Below, piece by piece: positions 38,304 through 48,124 of a stretch of DNA of 64,000 nt. The translations under genes and the position numbers were made by a program. The notes under the pieces are model-generated. The model did not search any database. It worked only from the letters and a program-made list of their open reading frames with translations, and was not told the origin of the DNA. The DNA lies in contig NZ_CP125297.1 of NCBI RefSeq assembly GCF_030412785.1, positions 496,001 to 560,000 on the forward strand, given 5' to 3'. This stretch comes from Paraburkholderia sabiae (GTDB lineage Bacteria > Pseudomonadota > Gammaproteobacteria > Burkholderiales > Burkholderiaceae). The first letter of the stretch is position 1; each line of letters opens with the position of its first letter.

Positions 38304-38830
38304 TCAGAGGGAGATCGGTGGAGGTGACAGGACGGGCAGTCTGTCTGCCACGTTCCATGGCAGCAGTTCACCGATGCGACTGATTTTGTGATCGGCGATG
38401 TGGGTCAGGACATGTTCAAGGTAATTGAGCGGGTTCATCCCATTGAGCTTGCATGATCCAATCGGGCCGTACATTGCGCCAGCTCGTTCCCCGCCACTGT
38501 CCGAGCCTGCGAAGAGGAATTTCTTCCTCCCCAGACTTACGCAGCGCAAGGCGTTTTCGGCCAGCGCGTTGCTTATCTCGACACGACCGTCGTCACAGTA
38601 CAGAACGAGCGCGTCCCATTGATTGAGTGGGTAGTTGATCGCTTTGGCCAGCTCCGACTTTGCCGACAGTGTCGCGCGCTTATGTGTCATCCATGCATTG
38701 ATGGCCGCTAACACCGGTATGCTCCTGTGCTGCCGTACCTGCCGCCTCTCGCCTGGCGGTGCGCCGCGAATATGAGCCTCGATTCCGTAAAGTTCGCCAA
38801 TTAGCTCAAGCACATGCCTTGTCGCTTCGG
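38304..38830 (-). pseudogene. IS66-family transposase, C-terminal fragment
   Basis: The C-terminal third of an IS66 transposase: ELYGIEAHIRG, LYCDDGRVEISNALAENALR, GRKKFLFAGSDSGGERAGAM and ISRIGELLPWNV are its hallmark blocks. The N-terminal and central parts are missing; the open frame beyond 38830 is unrelated. Confidence 0.8.
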
Positions 38831-38875
38831 TGGGTGTACGCACATGAACATCGTAGAGATATCGCCTGGCGTGAT

Positions 38876-38899
38876 CCTTATGCCGAGCTCGGCATAAGG
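38876..38899. repeat. Perfect 24-bp palindrome
   Basis: CCTTATGCCGAG followed by its exact reverse complement. It lies at the broken 5' edge of the IS66 fragment. It could be a recombination site or junction of a lost element, but no neighbour identifies it. Confidence 0.85.
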
Positions 38900-39462
38900 C
38901 AGAGATTTTTTTGGTTGGCGGTCGCGGCAACCAGCGCATCACCATGTCGTCGGACCTGATCCGCGACCGGTAATCAAAAAAATGTTTGTGCTGAACCGCT
39001 CCACAGGCGGTGGCCGCTATGGGCATTGAATGACCGCCGCGGTAATTTGTGATGTCTTGCAGGGGCGATCAGACCGGGACTTCTGGCGAGAGTGGGAAGC
39101 ATCACCTGTAAAGAAAGCGGGAATGTGCGCGTGAACCGGCAAATCACCCGCCATTCTGGAGTACGCTGGTGCGCCAGTGGGTCGAAGGCACGAGTGCAGC
39201 CGCGTTGGCCTCGTCAGGAAAGGCGAACGTGTACGGAAACAGGTGCGGTGGCAACTAGCGCGCATGGGTGGGGCCTGGCGGGGCTCGTGGAAGGGTGCCG
39301 GGTGCGCGGCGACAATCATCTTGGCCGGTATAGCGACAGAGGTTTTGGCCGTTGGGGAGAGGTCGGAGGCGGCGTAGCCGCCGGAGAGCTCTCCCCAACG
39401 GCGGCGCCGAGTCGGCTGGGTTCTACGATGGCTGATCAAATCAAGAAGAAGCGATCAGCCGC

Positions 39463-40956
39463 ATGTCCGGAACCCGTATTACCGACCAACAGGTTCGCCT
39501 CTACATGTCCAAACGCAAACATCACTCTCAGGAGATCGCCGCCGCGAAGGCCGGCATCAGCGTGCGCAGCGCGCGCCGCATAGAACGAGACGCCTTACTG
39601 CCATCCCAGAAACCTCGTCGTTACTGGCGTTCCCGTCCCGACCCCTTCGCTGACGTCTGGGATACTGAAGTCGTTCCGATGCTCGCGAACGCGCCGGAAC
39701 TTCAGGCGGTCACGATCCTGCGCAAGCTTCAGGATGATCATCCCGGGGAATATCCCGACAGCACACGCCGCACACTCGAGCGACGCGTGCGGCACTGGAG
39801 GGCGATGTCGGGCCCACCGAAGGAAGTCTTCTTCCCGCAGCTGCACGAGCCCGGCGCACGCGGCCTGTCCGACTTTACCGACATGGCCGAACTGCGAGTG
39901 ACGATCGCTGGTGTGCCATTCGAACACCGGCTGTACCACTTCGTGCTCGCGTTCTCGCGCTGGGAATACGCCAATGTCGTTGAAGGCGGTGAGAGCTTCG
40001 AAGCACTGTCCATGGGATTGCAGAACGCACTTTGGCAGGCCGGAGGATGTCCGCGCGAGCATCGCACTGACAGTCTGTCAGCGGCGTTCAGAAACCTCGC
40101 GGACGAAGACGACTTCACGGTGCGCTATGCGGCGCTGCTCGAGCACTATGGCATGAACGGGACGCGCAACAATCGCGGCCTGGGTCACGAGAACGGTAGC
40201 GTTGAGTCATCGCATCGCTATCTGAAGGAAGCCGTCGACCAGGCGTTGATGTTGCGCGGTCACCGGGACTTCGCCGATCGTGCGGCCTATGATGAGTTTC
40301 TGCGCGAGGTCGTCATGCGTCGCAACCGGCGTAACGCAGCGGCGTTCCGTCTTGAGCGCGAACAGCTCATGGATCTGCCGTTAAGGCGCACGACCGACTT
40401 CGTCGAGGAAGAAGCACGCGTTACACGCTGCAGCACCTTCACTGTTCGCGGCATTCTTTACAGCGCGCCGTCGCGCCTGATCGGTCACCGCCTGAAAGTG
40501 CGCGTGTACGGTGACCGGCTCGACTGCTATCTGTCGGGCGCGCTGGTGCATAGCACCTCGCGAGGCTCGCGCGCCAGCGACAACCGCCGCGCACTGGATT
40601 ACCGACACTTCATTGAGAGCCTCAAACGCAAGCCACAGGCCTTCAAGGGGCTTGCGTTTCGAGATGAGCTGTTTCCGCGTGAGGCGTATCGCCGGACGTG
40701 GGAACAGCTGGAGGCGAGGCTGACGCAACGCGAGGCGTGCAAAGTCATCGTTGGATTGCTTGAGCTCGCCGCGCTCGATGGCGTCGAGGCCGTGCTGGCC
40801 GCGCGCCTGAACGCGTTGCTGGTTGACGGCAAGCTGCCTGATCTGAAGACTCTTCGTGAGGAGTTTGCACCGCGTCACGCCGAGTGCCCAGTCGTCAATG
40901 TCGAGATGCCACCCGCAAGCAGCTATGACGACCTGCTGGGCAAGGAGGTCGCATGA
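39463..40956 (+). CDS. istA: IS21 transposase IstA
   Basis: 497 aa. N-terminal helix-turn-helix (QEIAAAKAGISVRSARRIER), then the DDE core with aspartates in SDFTDMAEL and HRTDSLSAAF, and glutamate in GHENGSVESSHRYLKE. Overlaps istB by 4 bp. Appears functional. Confidence 0.93.
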   Translation: MSGTRITDQQVRLYMSKRKHHSQEIAAAKAGISVRSARRIERDALLPSQKPRRYWRSRPDPFADVWDTEVVPMLANAPELQAVTILRKLQDDHPGEYPDSTRRTLERRVRHWRAMSGPPKEVFFPQLHEPGARGLSDFTDMAELRVTIAGVPFEHRLYHFVLAFSRWEYANVVEGGESFEALSMGLQNALWQAGGCPREHRTDSLSAAFRNLADEDDFTVRYAALLEHYGMNGTRNNRGLGHENGSVESSHRYLKEAVDQALMLRGHRDFADRAAYDEFLREVVMRRNRRNAAAFRLEREQLMDLPLRRTTDFVEEEARVTRCSTFTVRGILYSAPSRLIGHRLKVRVYGDRLDCYLSGALVHSTSRGSRASDNRRALDYRHFIESLKRKPQAFKGLAFRDELFPREAYRRTWEQLEARLTQREACKVIVGLLELAALDGVEAVLAARLNALLVDGKLPDLKTLREEFAPRHAECPVVNVEMPPASSYDDLLGKEVA

Positions 40957-41774
40957 GCACGCCCGCCTACGATGCCGGCCGTCTTGCCTTGATGCTCAAT
41001 GAACTGCGTCTGCCGACCATCGCCCGCCTGTGGCCCGAGTTTGCAGAGCGCTCCGACAAGGAGGGCTGGCAGGCGACGCGGCTGATCGGCGCACTGCTCG
41101 AACACGAACTGGCCGAGCGGGCCAAACGGCGCATCGAACGACACCGTGCCGAGTCGCATCTGGACCCGACCAAGACGATCGCGACCTTCGACTTCAGCAT
41201 GGTGCCGATGGTTTCGAAGGCGCACGTCATGGCGCTCGCGACCGGCGATTCATGGCTTGAGAAAGGCGCCACAGCGCTTCTGTTTGGCCCGCCCGGAGCA
41301 GGAAAAAGTCACTTGGGATGTGCCATTGGACATGCGCTGATCGACGCCGGCTACCGGGTGCTGTTCACACGGACCAGCGAACTTGTGCAGAAGCTGCAGG
41401 CTGCACGTCAGAGCCTGCAGTTGCCTTCAGCCCTTGCCAAGCTCGACCGCTTCGACCTGATCATCCTGGACGACCTGTCGTATGCCAGGAAGGACCAAGC
41501 CGAAACCAGTGTGCTGTTCGAACTGATTGCCGAAAGATACGAGCGTCGCAGCCTTCTGATCACCGCCAACCAGCCGTTCTCGGGCTGGAATGACGTGTTT
41601 CCGGATCCCGGCATGACCGTCGCTGCAATCGACCGGCTCGTCCATCATTCGACGATCTTCGAGATGAATGTCGAAAGCTACCGTCGTCGCACGGCCAGCG
41701 ACAAACAGAACAGCCGGCGCCGACAATCATCCGGCGACAATCAACAACAAGGAGCGACAACCATGACCGGATAA
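40953..41774 (+). CDS. istB: IS21 helper ATPase IstB
   Basis: 273-aa AAA+ ATPase, partner of IstA. Walker A GPPGAGKSHLG, Walker B LIILDDLS, sensor LLITANQPF. Intact and translationally coupled to istA. Confidence 0.93.
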   Translation: MSTPAYDAGRLALMLNELRLPTIARLWPEFAERSDKEGWQATRLIGALLEHELAERAKRRIERHRAESHLDPTKTIATFDFSMVPMVSKAHVMALATGDSWLEKGATALLFGPPGAGKSHLGCAIGHALIDAGYRVLFTRTSELVQKLQAARQSLQLPSALAKLDRFDLIILDDLSYARKDQAETSVLFELIAERYERRSLLITANQPFSGWNDVFPDPGMTVAAIDRLVHHSTIFEMNVESYRRRTASDKQNSRRRQSSGDNQQQGATTMTG

Positions 41775-41844
41775 CTACCGACAACCATCCCGGTCGACCG
41801 GCCAAGATGATTGTCGGTAAACCGGCCATGCTGCTTGACGCTAT

Positions 41845-43101
41845 CTAGCCGGGCATGTCTTCGATGCGGAGCATGTGTCCCTTGCCACATACGGGGCAGT
41901 CGCGCAGTGACTTGCCGGTGAGTCGCTCGTAGCGGTCACGGTAGTCTTCCCCGGGCTCGGCTGCGGCAGCGGCGGGAGCCTCGACACCGAGCAGCTGCCT
42001 GCAGGTGGCGAGCTTGTCGGCACGGTGGCGGTTGGCGAGCCACCCGTAGCTGCGAATGCGCTTGAAGCCGTCAGGCAGCACATGCAGCAGGAAGCGACGG
42101 ATGAACTCGTCGACTGTGAGCGTCATGGTTCTTTGTCTGGACTCGTGCTGGTAGTCCTTCCAGCGGAACTGCACGGTGTGCCCGTCGAAGGCGAGCAGCC
42201 GGTTGTTGGAGATGGCGACGCGGTGGGTTTAGCGGCCCAGGTAATCGAGCACGTGTTCGGCACCGCCCAAGGGTGGCTTGGCGTAGACCACCCACTCCGC
42301 CCGTGCCGCGGGTGCAAGCCAGGCCGCGAACGCCCGGGCATCACGCAGCGGCTCGAGCTGGCCATGGAAGCGCAACGTGCCGGCGTCGAATGCGCGGCGC
42401 AGCTGCTGTGTAAAGAGCCGTCGGAAGAGCCGTGACAGGACCCGCACCGGCAGGAAGAAGCCGGGGCGGCAGGCGATCCAGTGCTCGCCATCCGGGGCGA
42501 TGCCGCCGCCCGGCACAACGCAATGCACGTGCGGATGATGCAGCAGATTGTGCCCCCACGTGTGCAGGATCGTGATGAAGCCGATTTCGGCACCGAGATG
42601 TCTGGGGTCGGCGGCGATCGTGCGCAGCGTCTCGGCGCTGGCGCGAAACAGCATGTCGTAGAGCACGCGTTTGTTCTGGTACGCGAGAGCCGCGATGGGT
42701 TCGGGAAGCGTGAAGACGACATGGAAGTACTCGGTCTCGGGAAGCAGCTCGGCCTGCCGGCGTTCAAGCCATTGCGCGCGGGCGAGCGACTGGCACTTCG
42801 GGCAATGTCTATTGCGGCACGAGTCGTAGGCGATGCGCTGATGGCCGCACGCGTCGCACCGCTCGACATGCCCGCCAAGCGCGGCGGTACGACAAAGCTC
42901 GATCGCACTCATCACCCGCCGCTGGACACGAGTGAGCCCCTCGGCATGGGTTTGCCGATACTGCGGACCACAGCGGCGAAGGATGTCCGCCACCTCGAGC
43001 GCCGGGCGCATCGCCGGCTTCAGAAGTACTCGGGCGAAGGTGGCGGCGATGGAATCGGTGCGGGGTGCGGCAGCAGATCGAAGGGACTCGCTGTGGCACA
43101 C
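41845..43101 (-). pseudogene. IS91-family Y2 transposase interrupted by one stop codon
   Basis: One continuous frame of 419 codons with a single internal TAA at 42231-42229. The N-terminal zinc-finger part has CRNRHCPKCQ, the HUH motif is HPHVHCVV, and before the stop comes HVLDYLGR. After it the frame continues THRVAISNNRLLAFDG to the natural end RIEDMPG. In intact relatives the interrupted residue is tyrosine, the second of the Y-x3-Y pair in YLGRYTHR. So a one-base change removes that catalytic tyrosine and about 127 downstream residues. Confidence 0.85.
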
Positions 43102-43898
43102 ACGGTGCTGGTCGCGATTCTCAGGTAGCGCGAAGTAGTCGCGAGGGACCTATGGCCCATGAGCAGCTGGATCCTGCGCACATCGGTACCGGCTTCCAGC
43201 AGATGCGTGGCGAACGCATGCCTTAGGGAATGCGGTGTTATCGGCTTCTGGATGCCACATCGTTGGCGTGCGAGAGCGCAGATTCGCGAGACGGCGCCCC
43301 GCGTGATGGGGTGTCCAGGAATATCACCGGGAAACAGCCAGCCGCGGGGGTGAGCGTCCTGCCAGTACGTTCTGAGGATCTCGAGCAGACGCGGCGAGAG
43401 CATGACGTAGCGGTCTTTGCGGTTCTTGCCCTGGTTCACACGGATGACCATGCGCTTGCTGTCGATGTCCGTGACCTGCAGGTGGGCGACTTCCGACACG
43501 CGCAGGCCGGCTGCGTAGGCAACCATCAGGATGGTCCGATGCTTCAGGCTGGGGATCGAGTCGAAGAAGGTGGTGATCTCCTCCAGGCTGAGGATAACCG
43601 GCAGGCGGACCGGCTTCCTGGGCAATGGGAAATCCTCGTCACTCCAGTCACGTTTGAGCGTCACGCGATAGAGAAAGCGCAGTGCACCGATCGCCGGGCT
43701 GAGACTGGCGGGTGCCAGCTCGCGTTCTTCGCGGAGATAGATGAGCCAGGCCCGGATCTCTTCGGGACCCAGCAGTTCGGGCGAACGGCGGAAGTGTCGG
43801 GCGAAACTGGATACCTGAATCAGATAGGACTTCTGGGTATTATCTGCAAGGTTGCGGATCTGCATGTCATGCAGCATGCGTTGGCGCAGTGGCGTCAT
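43020..43898 (-). CDS. Tyrosine recombinase of the IS91-type element
   Basis: 292 aa from the ATG at 43898, with AGGAGG ahead. XerC/D-like: arm-binding N-terminal domain (NTQKSYLIQVSSFARHF), catalytic R in YAAGLRVSEVAHL, HSLRHAFATHLL, LMGHRSLATTSRYL. It overlaps the transposase frame by 82 bp. Such integrases accompany the ISPps1-like branch of IS91. All active-site residues are present. Confidence 0.88.
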   Translation of the reverse strand: MTPLRQRMLHDMQIRNLADNTQKSYLIQVSSFARHFRRSPELLGPEEIRAWLIYLREERELAPASLSPAIGALRFLYRVTLKRDWSDEDFPLPRKPVRLPVILSLEEITTFFDSIPSLKHRTILMVAYAAGLRVSEVAHLQVTDIDSKRMVIRVNQGKNRKDRYVMLSPRLLEILRTYWQDAHPRGWLFPGDIPGHPITRGAVSRICALARQRCGIQKPITPHSLRHAFATHLLEAGTDVRRIQLLMGHRSLATTSRYLRIATSTVCATASPFDLLPHPAPIPSPPPSPEYF

Positions 43899-43946
43899 GG
43901 CGAGCCTCCTGGAAGCAGTGGCTGGAATGCCCAACCGGGCGTTCAC

Positions 43947-45569
43947 ATACTGCTCCTGGTGATACCGGTCACCGCTTCGCTGGGGTTCAGCGCCAGACGA
44001 CCCACTTCATGAAACGTCAGTCATAGACCTGTGCCCACCTCCCACTACCGCGTCAGCGGTTTAGTACAAGGCGCATTATCCCGAGTTGAGTTTTATGTGG
44101 ATTCTGACGCCGTGAACGTTGCACCGACAGTGGCTGTGCATCGCTGGACACTACATAAATCCTGTCAGTCAAAGGGAGTCCAGAAACGCCAGAAGGTCCG
44201 GTGTAGGCTTCCATGCCTTTGCACGGACTGCCGAATCCCGGCATGCTGCCAGAAGATTTCCAGTGCGTCACGTTTCATCTCGTTTAGCGCAATACGTATT
44301 CTCAAGAAACACAAGTCCTCTGGCGACGGTTTTACGCTGCCGTTTCGGGCTCAATGCGGAAGTCGGCGCCTTGATGCGGCGCGAGAGCGCCGACACTGCG
44401 CGGCTCTTGCTGCTCTTCATGGCGCTGCCGCCCTTGGTCGACCAAAATCTTGCCGCGTGTGAGCATGAAATACACCCATGCGGGCGAGCTTGTGGGCCAC
44501 CGGAGGTTCGCTCACGGCTTGTCCGCCCGCACAGGCGACGATAGAACGCGCAGAGCGCGGAGTCGCTGCGTGACAGCGCCATGGCAGTCATTTTTTGTGC
44601 CTGGAGGGCGCGGTTAGCTGAGCGTTTCGTACCGGCAGACAGGACACCGTAGACCGCGTATCCAGCAGAAGCTGAGTGGTGAGGTCCCTCGGCGAAGAGA
44701 GCCCTATCGCTAGGCAACAGGAGATGAAATGAAAGTCGACATCGAGACGTTCCGGCAATTGCGCCATCTTCTCCGGTCATCGACGACGTACTGAACGCAG
44801 GAGAAATCGGGCTCCCGGACCAAACTCGGAACCTCGTGGCATTATCACAACTTTGTCTGGAGTTATTCCGGGGTCAGTGAGGGTGTTGCACTTCAAACTT
44901 GAAAAACTCGGAGGCTTATCGCGGCATGCACCGCGAGGAGGTGCAAGCTGGCAGAGGTCGTGTGAAAACGCGATGTTCAATAGACCTTCTCAAAGGTCGC
45001 CCCTTCAGATCGACGCGTATTGGCTTGGCGGCGACCCGGAAAGGGTAAAGTGACACCCGAAACCGAGCTCTTTGTGTTTTCACACGGCCTCGGCCCCAAG
45101 GCGTAGCTAGACTGGACCTTTAGCCGCAGGTCGCGCCCATCTGGGGAGGTTAATAAAATAGAACGGCACTGCTGGCTGCGCAGTGCTGTCATGTCTGGCA
45201 ATCTCGGTTTCGCTTTGCGTGGTAGCAGAATTTCGTTGATTCTAAAGCACACCATCAAAGACCCGGATAATGCGAATAAATAAAATTGATGCCTAAGATG
45301 GTCCTCCCAGCATGTATCATTCATCCATTGAAGTTTCTCTCTCCTTTATTTAGTCGAGCGATTGCCGTCTTGGTGGGCTTGTGCGCGCCGATATTTTGTG
45401 GCGATTATCTGTTGCCGAATCTTGATGATCACGATCGTTGCTGTTGGTGGGCGTCATGTTCGACCGCGCGTGGTTGAGGTGGCTGCAGGTAAAGTTTCGT
45501 CAAAGTGAGCGTGACACAATCGGCGGCTTGCAAAGGATGGCCAATAGTGCAAATTTCGATAGGTGAGCA
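43947..45569. other. Mobile-element debris without intact genes
   Basis: About 1.6 kb between the IS91 element and the aminotransferase gene. At 44390-44610 on the minus strand a degraded C-terminus of an IS110-family transposase can be traced (ALSRSDSALCAFYRRLCG, then frame changes, then ARAVSALSRRI-like blocks). The rest has no supported gene; a short frame at 45286-45477 is probably chance. Confidence 0.5.
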
Positions 45570-46682
45570 ATGGAGAAGCATGCGATCTTGATGACGACCG
45601 GGTCTCTAGCTCTTAGTAACGAGGTCAAAGCTGAGATGCAGCTTGATGTCGATTCAAGAAGCCTTCAGTTCAGGTTGACTACTGCCTTCATACGTGAACT
45701 GATCCTCGGCATGGTGGATGGCAATGGAACGCATTCCGTTGTCCCCCTTCCGGGCGGCGGGTCATATGGCATGGAGGCCGCCTTGGCGTCTTTCGTGTCG
45801 CGAACCGATCGTCCTCTGGTATGCGTTAACGGAAATTGCGGTGAGCAGATTCTGGAGATAATGAGGCATCGGGGCATCAGGGCGCGCAGTCTGCGCACGC
45901 CATGCGACCGGCCAATTTCCGTAAATGAGCTCGGTAGGTGCCTGGAAGCAGATCCCGACATCAGTCACGTTTGCCTTGTTCACTGCGAATCACCGACGGG
46001 TGTGGTCAATCCGATTAATGAACTCGTTCAGTTGGCCAAGCAACATAAGGTCAAAACGATTGTTGACGCAGTGAACTCTTTCGGTGCGCTAGAAATCTCC
46101 GCCAGACGGACGCCATTCGACGTACTGGTAACAGTCAGCGACAAATGCATCGAAGCGCCACCGGGAATTTCCTTTGTGATCGCATCGCTGGACGAGCTCG
46201 AATCATCTGTCAGCGATCTTGGCTCACTAATTCTGGACGTGCGCAACCATTGGCGCAGTATAGAGAAAACCGGTCAATGGCATTCGATGCCACCCACCCA
46301 TGTTGTGCAAGCCTGCAAAAAGGCGCTTGAAGTCCTAGCGGTGGAGGGGATTAATAAACGTAGTATCCGATACGCAGCGGTTTCTGACGAAATCGTTCGT
46401 GCGACGGAGAAATACGCGATTCCGCTACTCGGGCCTCGCGTGCGTTCGCCAACGTGTGTCGCGCTTACATCTCATGGCACGATCAATAGTCAACGTGAGT
46501 TCGATGCACTCTATGCGCATTTGACCAAGTACAACCTCTACATAGATCCGAATCTCAACATCGAAACTTGCAGTTACACAATAGGATGTATGGGGGCCGT
46601 CAAGCCGACATCGATTTATCTACTGGCGACCGCTTTTCGCGTCTTTTTCCAGCCTGTGGACGCCATTCGTGCCCCACATTGA
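45570..46682 (+). CDS. Class V aminotransferase, PhnW-like
   Basis: 370 aa, PLP-dependent, resembling 2-aminoethylphosphonate:pyruvate aminotransferase. The start MEKHAILMTTGSLALS matches the family LLLTPGPL block. PGGGSYGMEA and VNGNCGEQ bind phosphate, IVDAVNSFGA carries the cofactor aspartate D166, and VTVSDKCIEAPPG carries the Schiff-base lysine K192. Length fits a complete enzyme. No phosphonate gene lies nearby; it is surrounded by insertion sequences and followed 44 bp later by an EAL gene. Substrate could be a phosphonate or another omega-amino compound. Confidence 0.8.
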   Translation: MEKHAILMTTGSLALSNEVKAEMQLDVDSRSLQFRLTTAFIRELILGMVDGNGTHSVVPLPGGGSYGMEAALASFVSRTDRPLVCVNGNCGEQILEIMRHRGIRARSLRTPCDRPISVNELGRCLEADPDISHVCLVHCESPTGVVNPINELVQLAKQHKVKTIVDAVNSFGALEISARRTPFDVLVTVSDKCIEAPPGISFVIASLDELESSVSDLGSLILDVRNHWRSIEKTGQWHSMPPTHVVQACKKALEVLAVEGINKRSIRYAAVSDEIVRATEKYAIPLLGPRVRSPTCVALTSHGTINSQREFDALYAHLTKYNLYIDPNLNIETCSYTIGCMGAVKPTSIYLLATAFRVFFQPVDAIRAPH

Positions 46683-46726
46683 GGCGTCGGTGTTGTTCAA
46701 CGCACACGTTAAAAGAGATATGAAAC

Positions 46727-47632
46727 ATGCGGCCATATGTTCTCAGTAATTTGGATGTCGGAGCCTATCTCTTCCACATCGTCGGATTGTTTGCAATCGC
46801 GACCGCGTGTGTAGCAGCGTTTATCCGATACGTTCTCGCGTCAAGATCACATCGCCGGATCGAGGGTCGTACTCGATCTGCGATCGAACGTAACGAGTTC
46901 TACTTGGAATATCAGGCGATAGTCGATTTAAACACTGGACAGTGGGTTGGCGCGGAGGCATTGTTGCGCTGGCGGCATCCGCGGTTAGGGCTAGTCCGTC
47001 CGAGCACCTTTATCGGACAGCTTGAGCGTACGCGCGCTATTGCGCCGCTTACTGAATTCGTGCTTGCTACGGCTTTAGCCGAGCTCGGTTCTTGCTGCTT
47101 TCCTAAGGATTTTAGGATTCATGTGAACCTCGCATCAAAACACGTCGAAATGCCTTGCTTTCCAGATGACTTGGCCAAAACGCTGAAGTGTGCGCCTTCA
47201 CGGTTCGAAGTCGTACTTGAGCTTACCGAGCGGGGGATGCTAAGTCAACTTCCAGTATGTCGTGAGCGCCTCATCAGTTTAAGGAGGCAAGGTGTAAAGT
47301 ATGCAGTTGACGACTTTGGAACAGAGAGTAGCAACTTGGCATTGTTGCGAACGTTTGAATTTGACTATATCAAACTTGACAAGCAGTTCATGACAGAACT
47401 ACCGCACGGCGGTAAAGGACTTGTCGAAGGAATCGCCGACTTGGCGAAGAAGATTGATGCGAGGGTAATCGCAGAGGGTATCGAGGAAGCGAAGCAACGG
47501 GATGCGGTTAAAAGTACGGGAATCCGCTATGCACAGGGATATCTCTTCCAGCGACCAGAAAGGATCAGGGAGTTTGATCGAAATTATCGTAAGCTACAGG
47601 TCGATCGGGGATTTCGCATGAGCGCAGAATGA
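46727..47632 (+). CDS. Membrane-anchored EAL-domain cyclic-di-GMP phosphodiesterase
   Basis: 301 aa. One membrane helix at about residues 15-38, then the EAL domain: E77-A78-L79 in GAEALLRW, then NLAS, ELTE, DDFGTESSN, KLDKQF, AEGIEE and AQGYLFQRPE. All catalytic blocks are present, so it should hydrolyse c-di-GMP. It resembles the C-terminal half of CSS-motif phosphodiesterases (helix plus EAL) without the periplasmic CSS sensor, so it may be 5'-truncated. Probably co-transcribed with the aminotransferase gene. Confidence 0.85.
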   Translation: MRPYVLSNLDVGAYLFHIVGLFAIATACVAAFIRYVLASRSHRRIEGRTRSAIERNEFYLEYQAIVDLNTGQWVGAEALLRWRHPRLGLVRPSTFIGQLERTRAIAPLTEFVLATALAELGSCCFPKDFRIHVNLASKHVEMPCFPDDLAKTLKCAPSRFEVVLELTERGMLSQLPVCRERLISLRRQGVKYAVDDFGTESSNLALLRTFEFDYIKLDKQFMTELPHGGKGLVEGIADLAKKIDARVIAEGIEEAKQRDAVKSTGIRYAQGYLFQRPERIREFDRNYRKLQVDRGFRMSAE

Positions 47633-47698
47633 ACGTGCGTCTCACACGAATTGCCCCGTACCAGCAGACACTCTGCGAAGATATCCGTTTGATTGATC

Positions 47699-47890
47699 AT
47701 GGAAAGATACGAACTTATAAGCATGCTAGACCATGCACACGACGCTGCGCATGCCGCTGTCATTGCGAGTCCGAAATCCAGTTGCAGAGAATTAGAAGCA
47801 CTATTTGATAAGGTGTTTTTCCGGTTCTTGGCTGACCGAATCGGAAACAAGACGGTCGCTGAAGTCGCACGATTAGTTTCGGAGGAGTGA
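47699..47890 (+). CDS. Small hypothetical protein
   Basis: 63 aa from the ATG at 47699. Amphipathic helical sequence (LISMLDHAHDAAHAAVIA, LEALFDKVFFRFLADRIG). No recognised family and no convincing ribosome site, but composition is protein-like. Lies 66 bp after the EAL gene on the same strand. Confidence 0.4.
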   Translation: MERYELISMLDHAHDAAHAAVIASPKSSCRELEALFDKVFFRFLADRIGNKTVAEVARLVSEE

Positions 47891-48124
47891 CTCACTCTGA
47901 GCCAACTGGAAGGGCCCACGGATTTTGTGGAGGCTCCCACTCTTGAGAGTGATTCAACGGGTTTTGCCCGACCCCGAAAGATGAAGCGCACGACTGCTGC
48001 AGGCAGATCATGGAAGGCATATGATCATGAGGTCGCGGTGGTCGAGGTCGGCACCATTTTTCGGTCGTCCCTGAATAATGCGTTTTGCCCGGCGGCGGTG
48101 TCATGCGCGGAGCATGATTCGCAC

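Larger units (their letters stand above)
39310..41816 (+). mobile_element. IS21-family insertion sequence, apparently complete
   Basis: Bounded by identical 20-bp inverted repeats: CGACAATCATCTTGGCCGGT at 39310-39329 and its reverse complement at 41797-41816. Further copies of the GACAATCA/GACAACCA motif lie inside the right end, as usual for IS21 multiple terminal repeats. Carries istA and istB, both open. Exact outer ends and target duplication were not resolved. Confidence 0.85.

Noticed and set aside
45286..45477. 63-codon open frame upstream of the aminotransferase gene
   Set aside because: No ribosome site, no family features and atypical composition; likely chance within degraded DNA.
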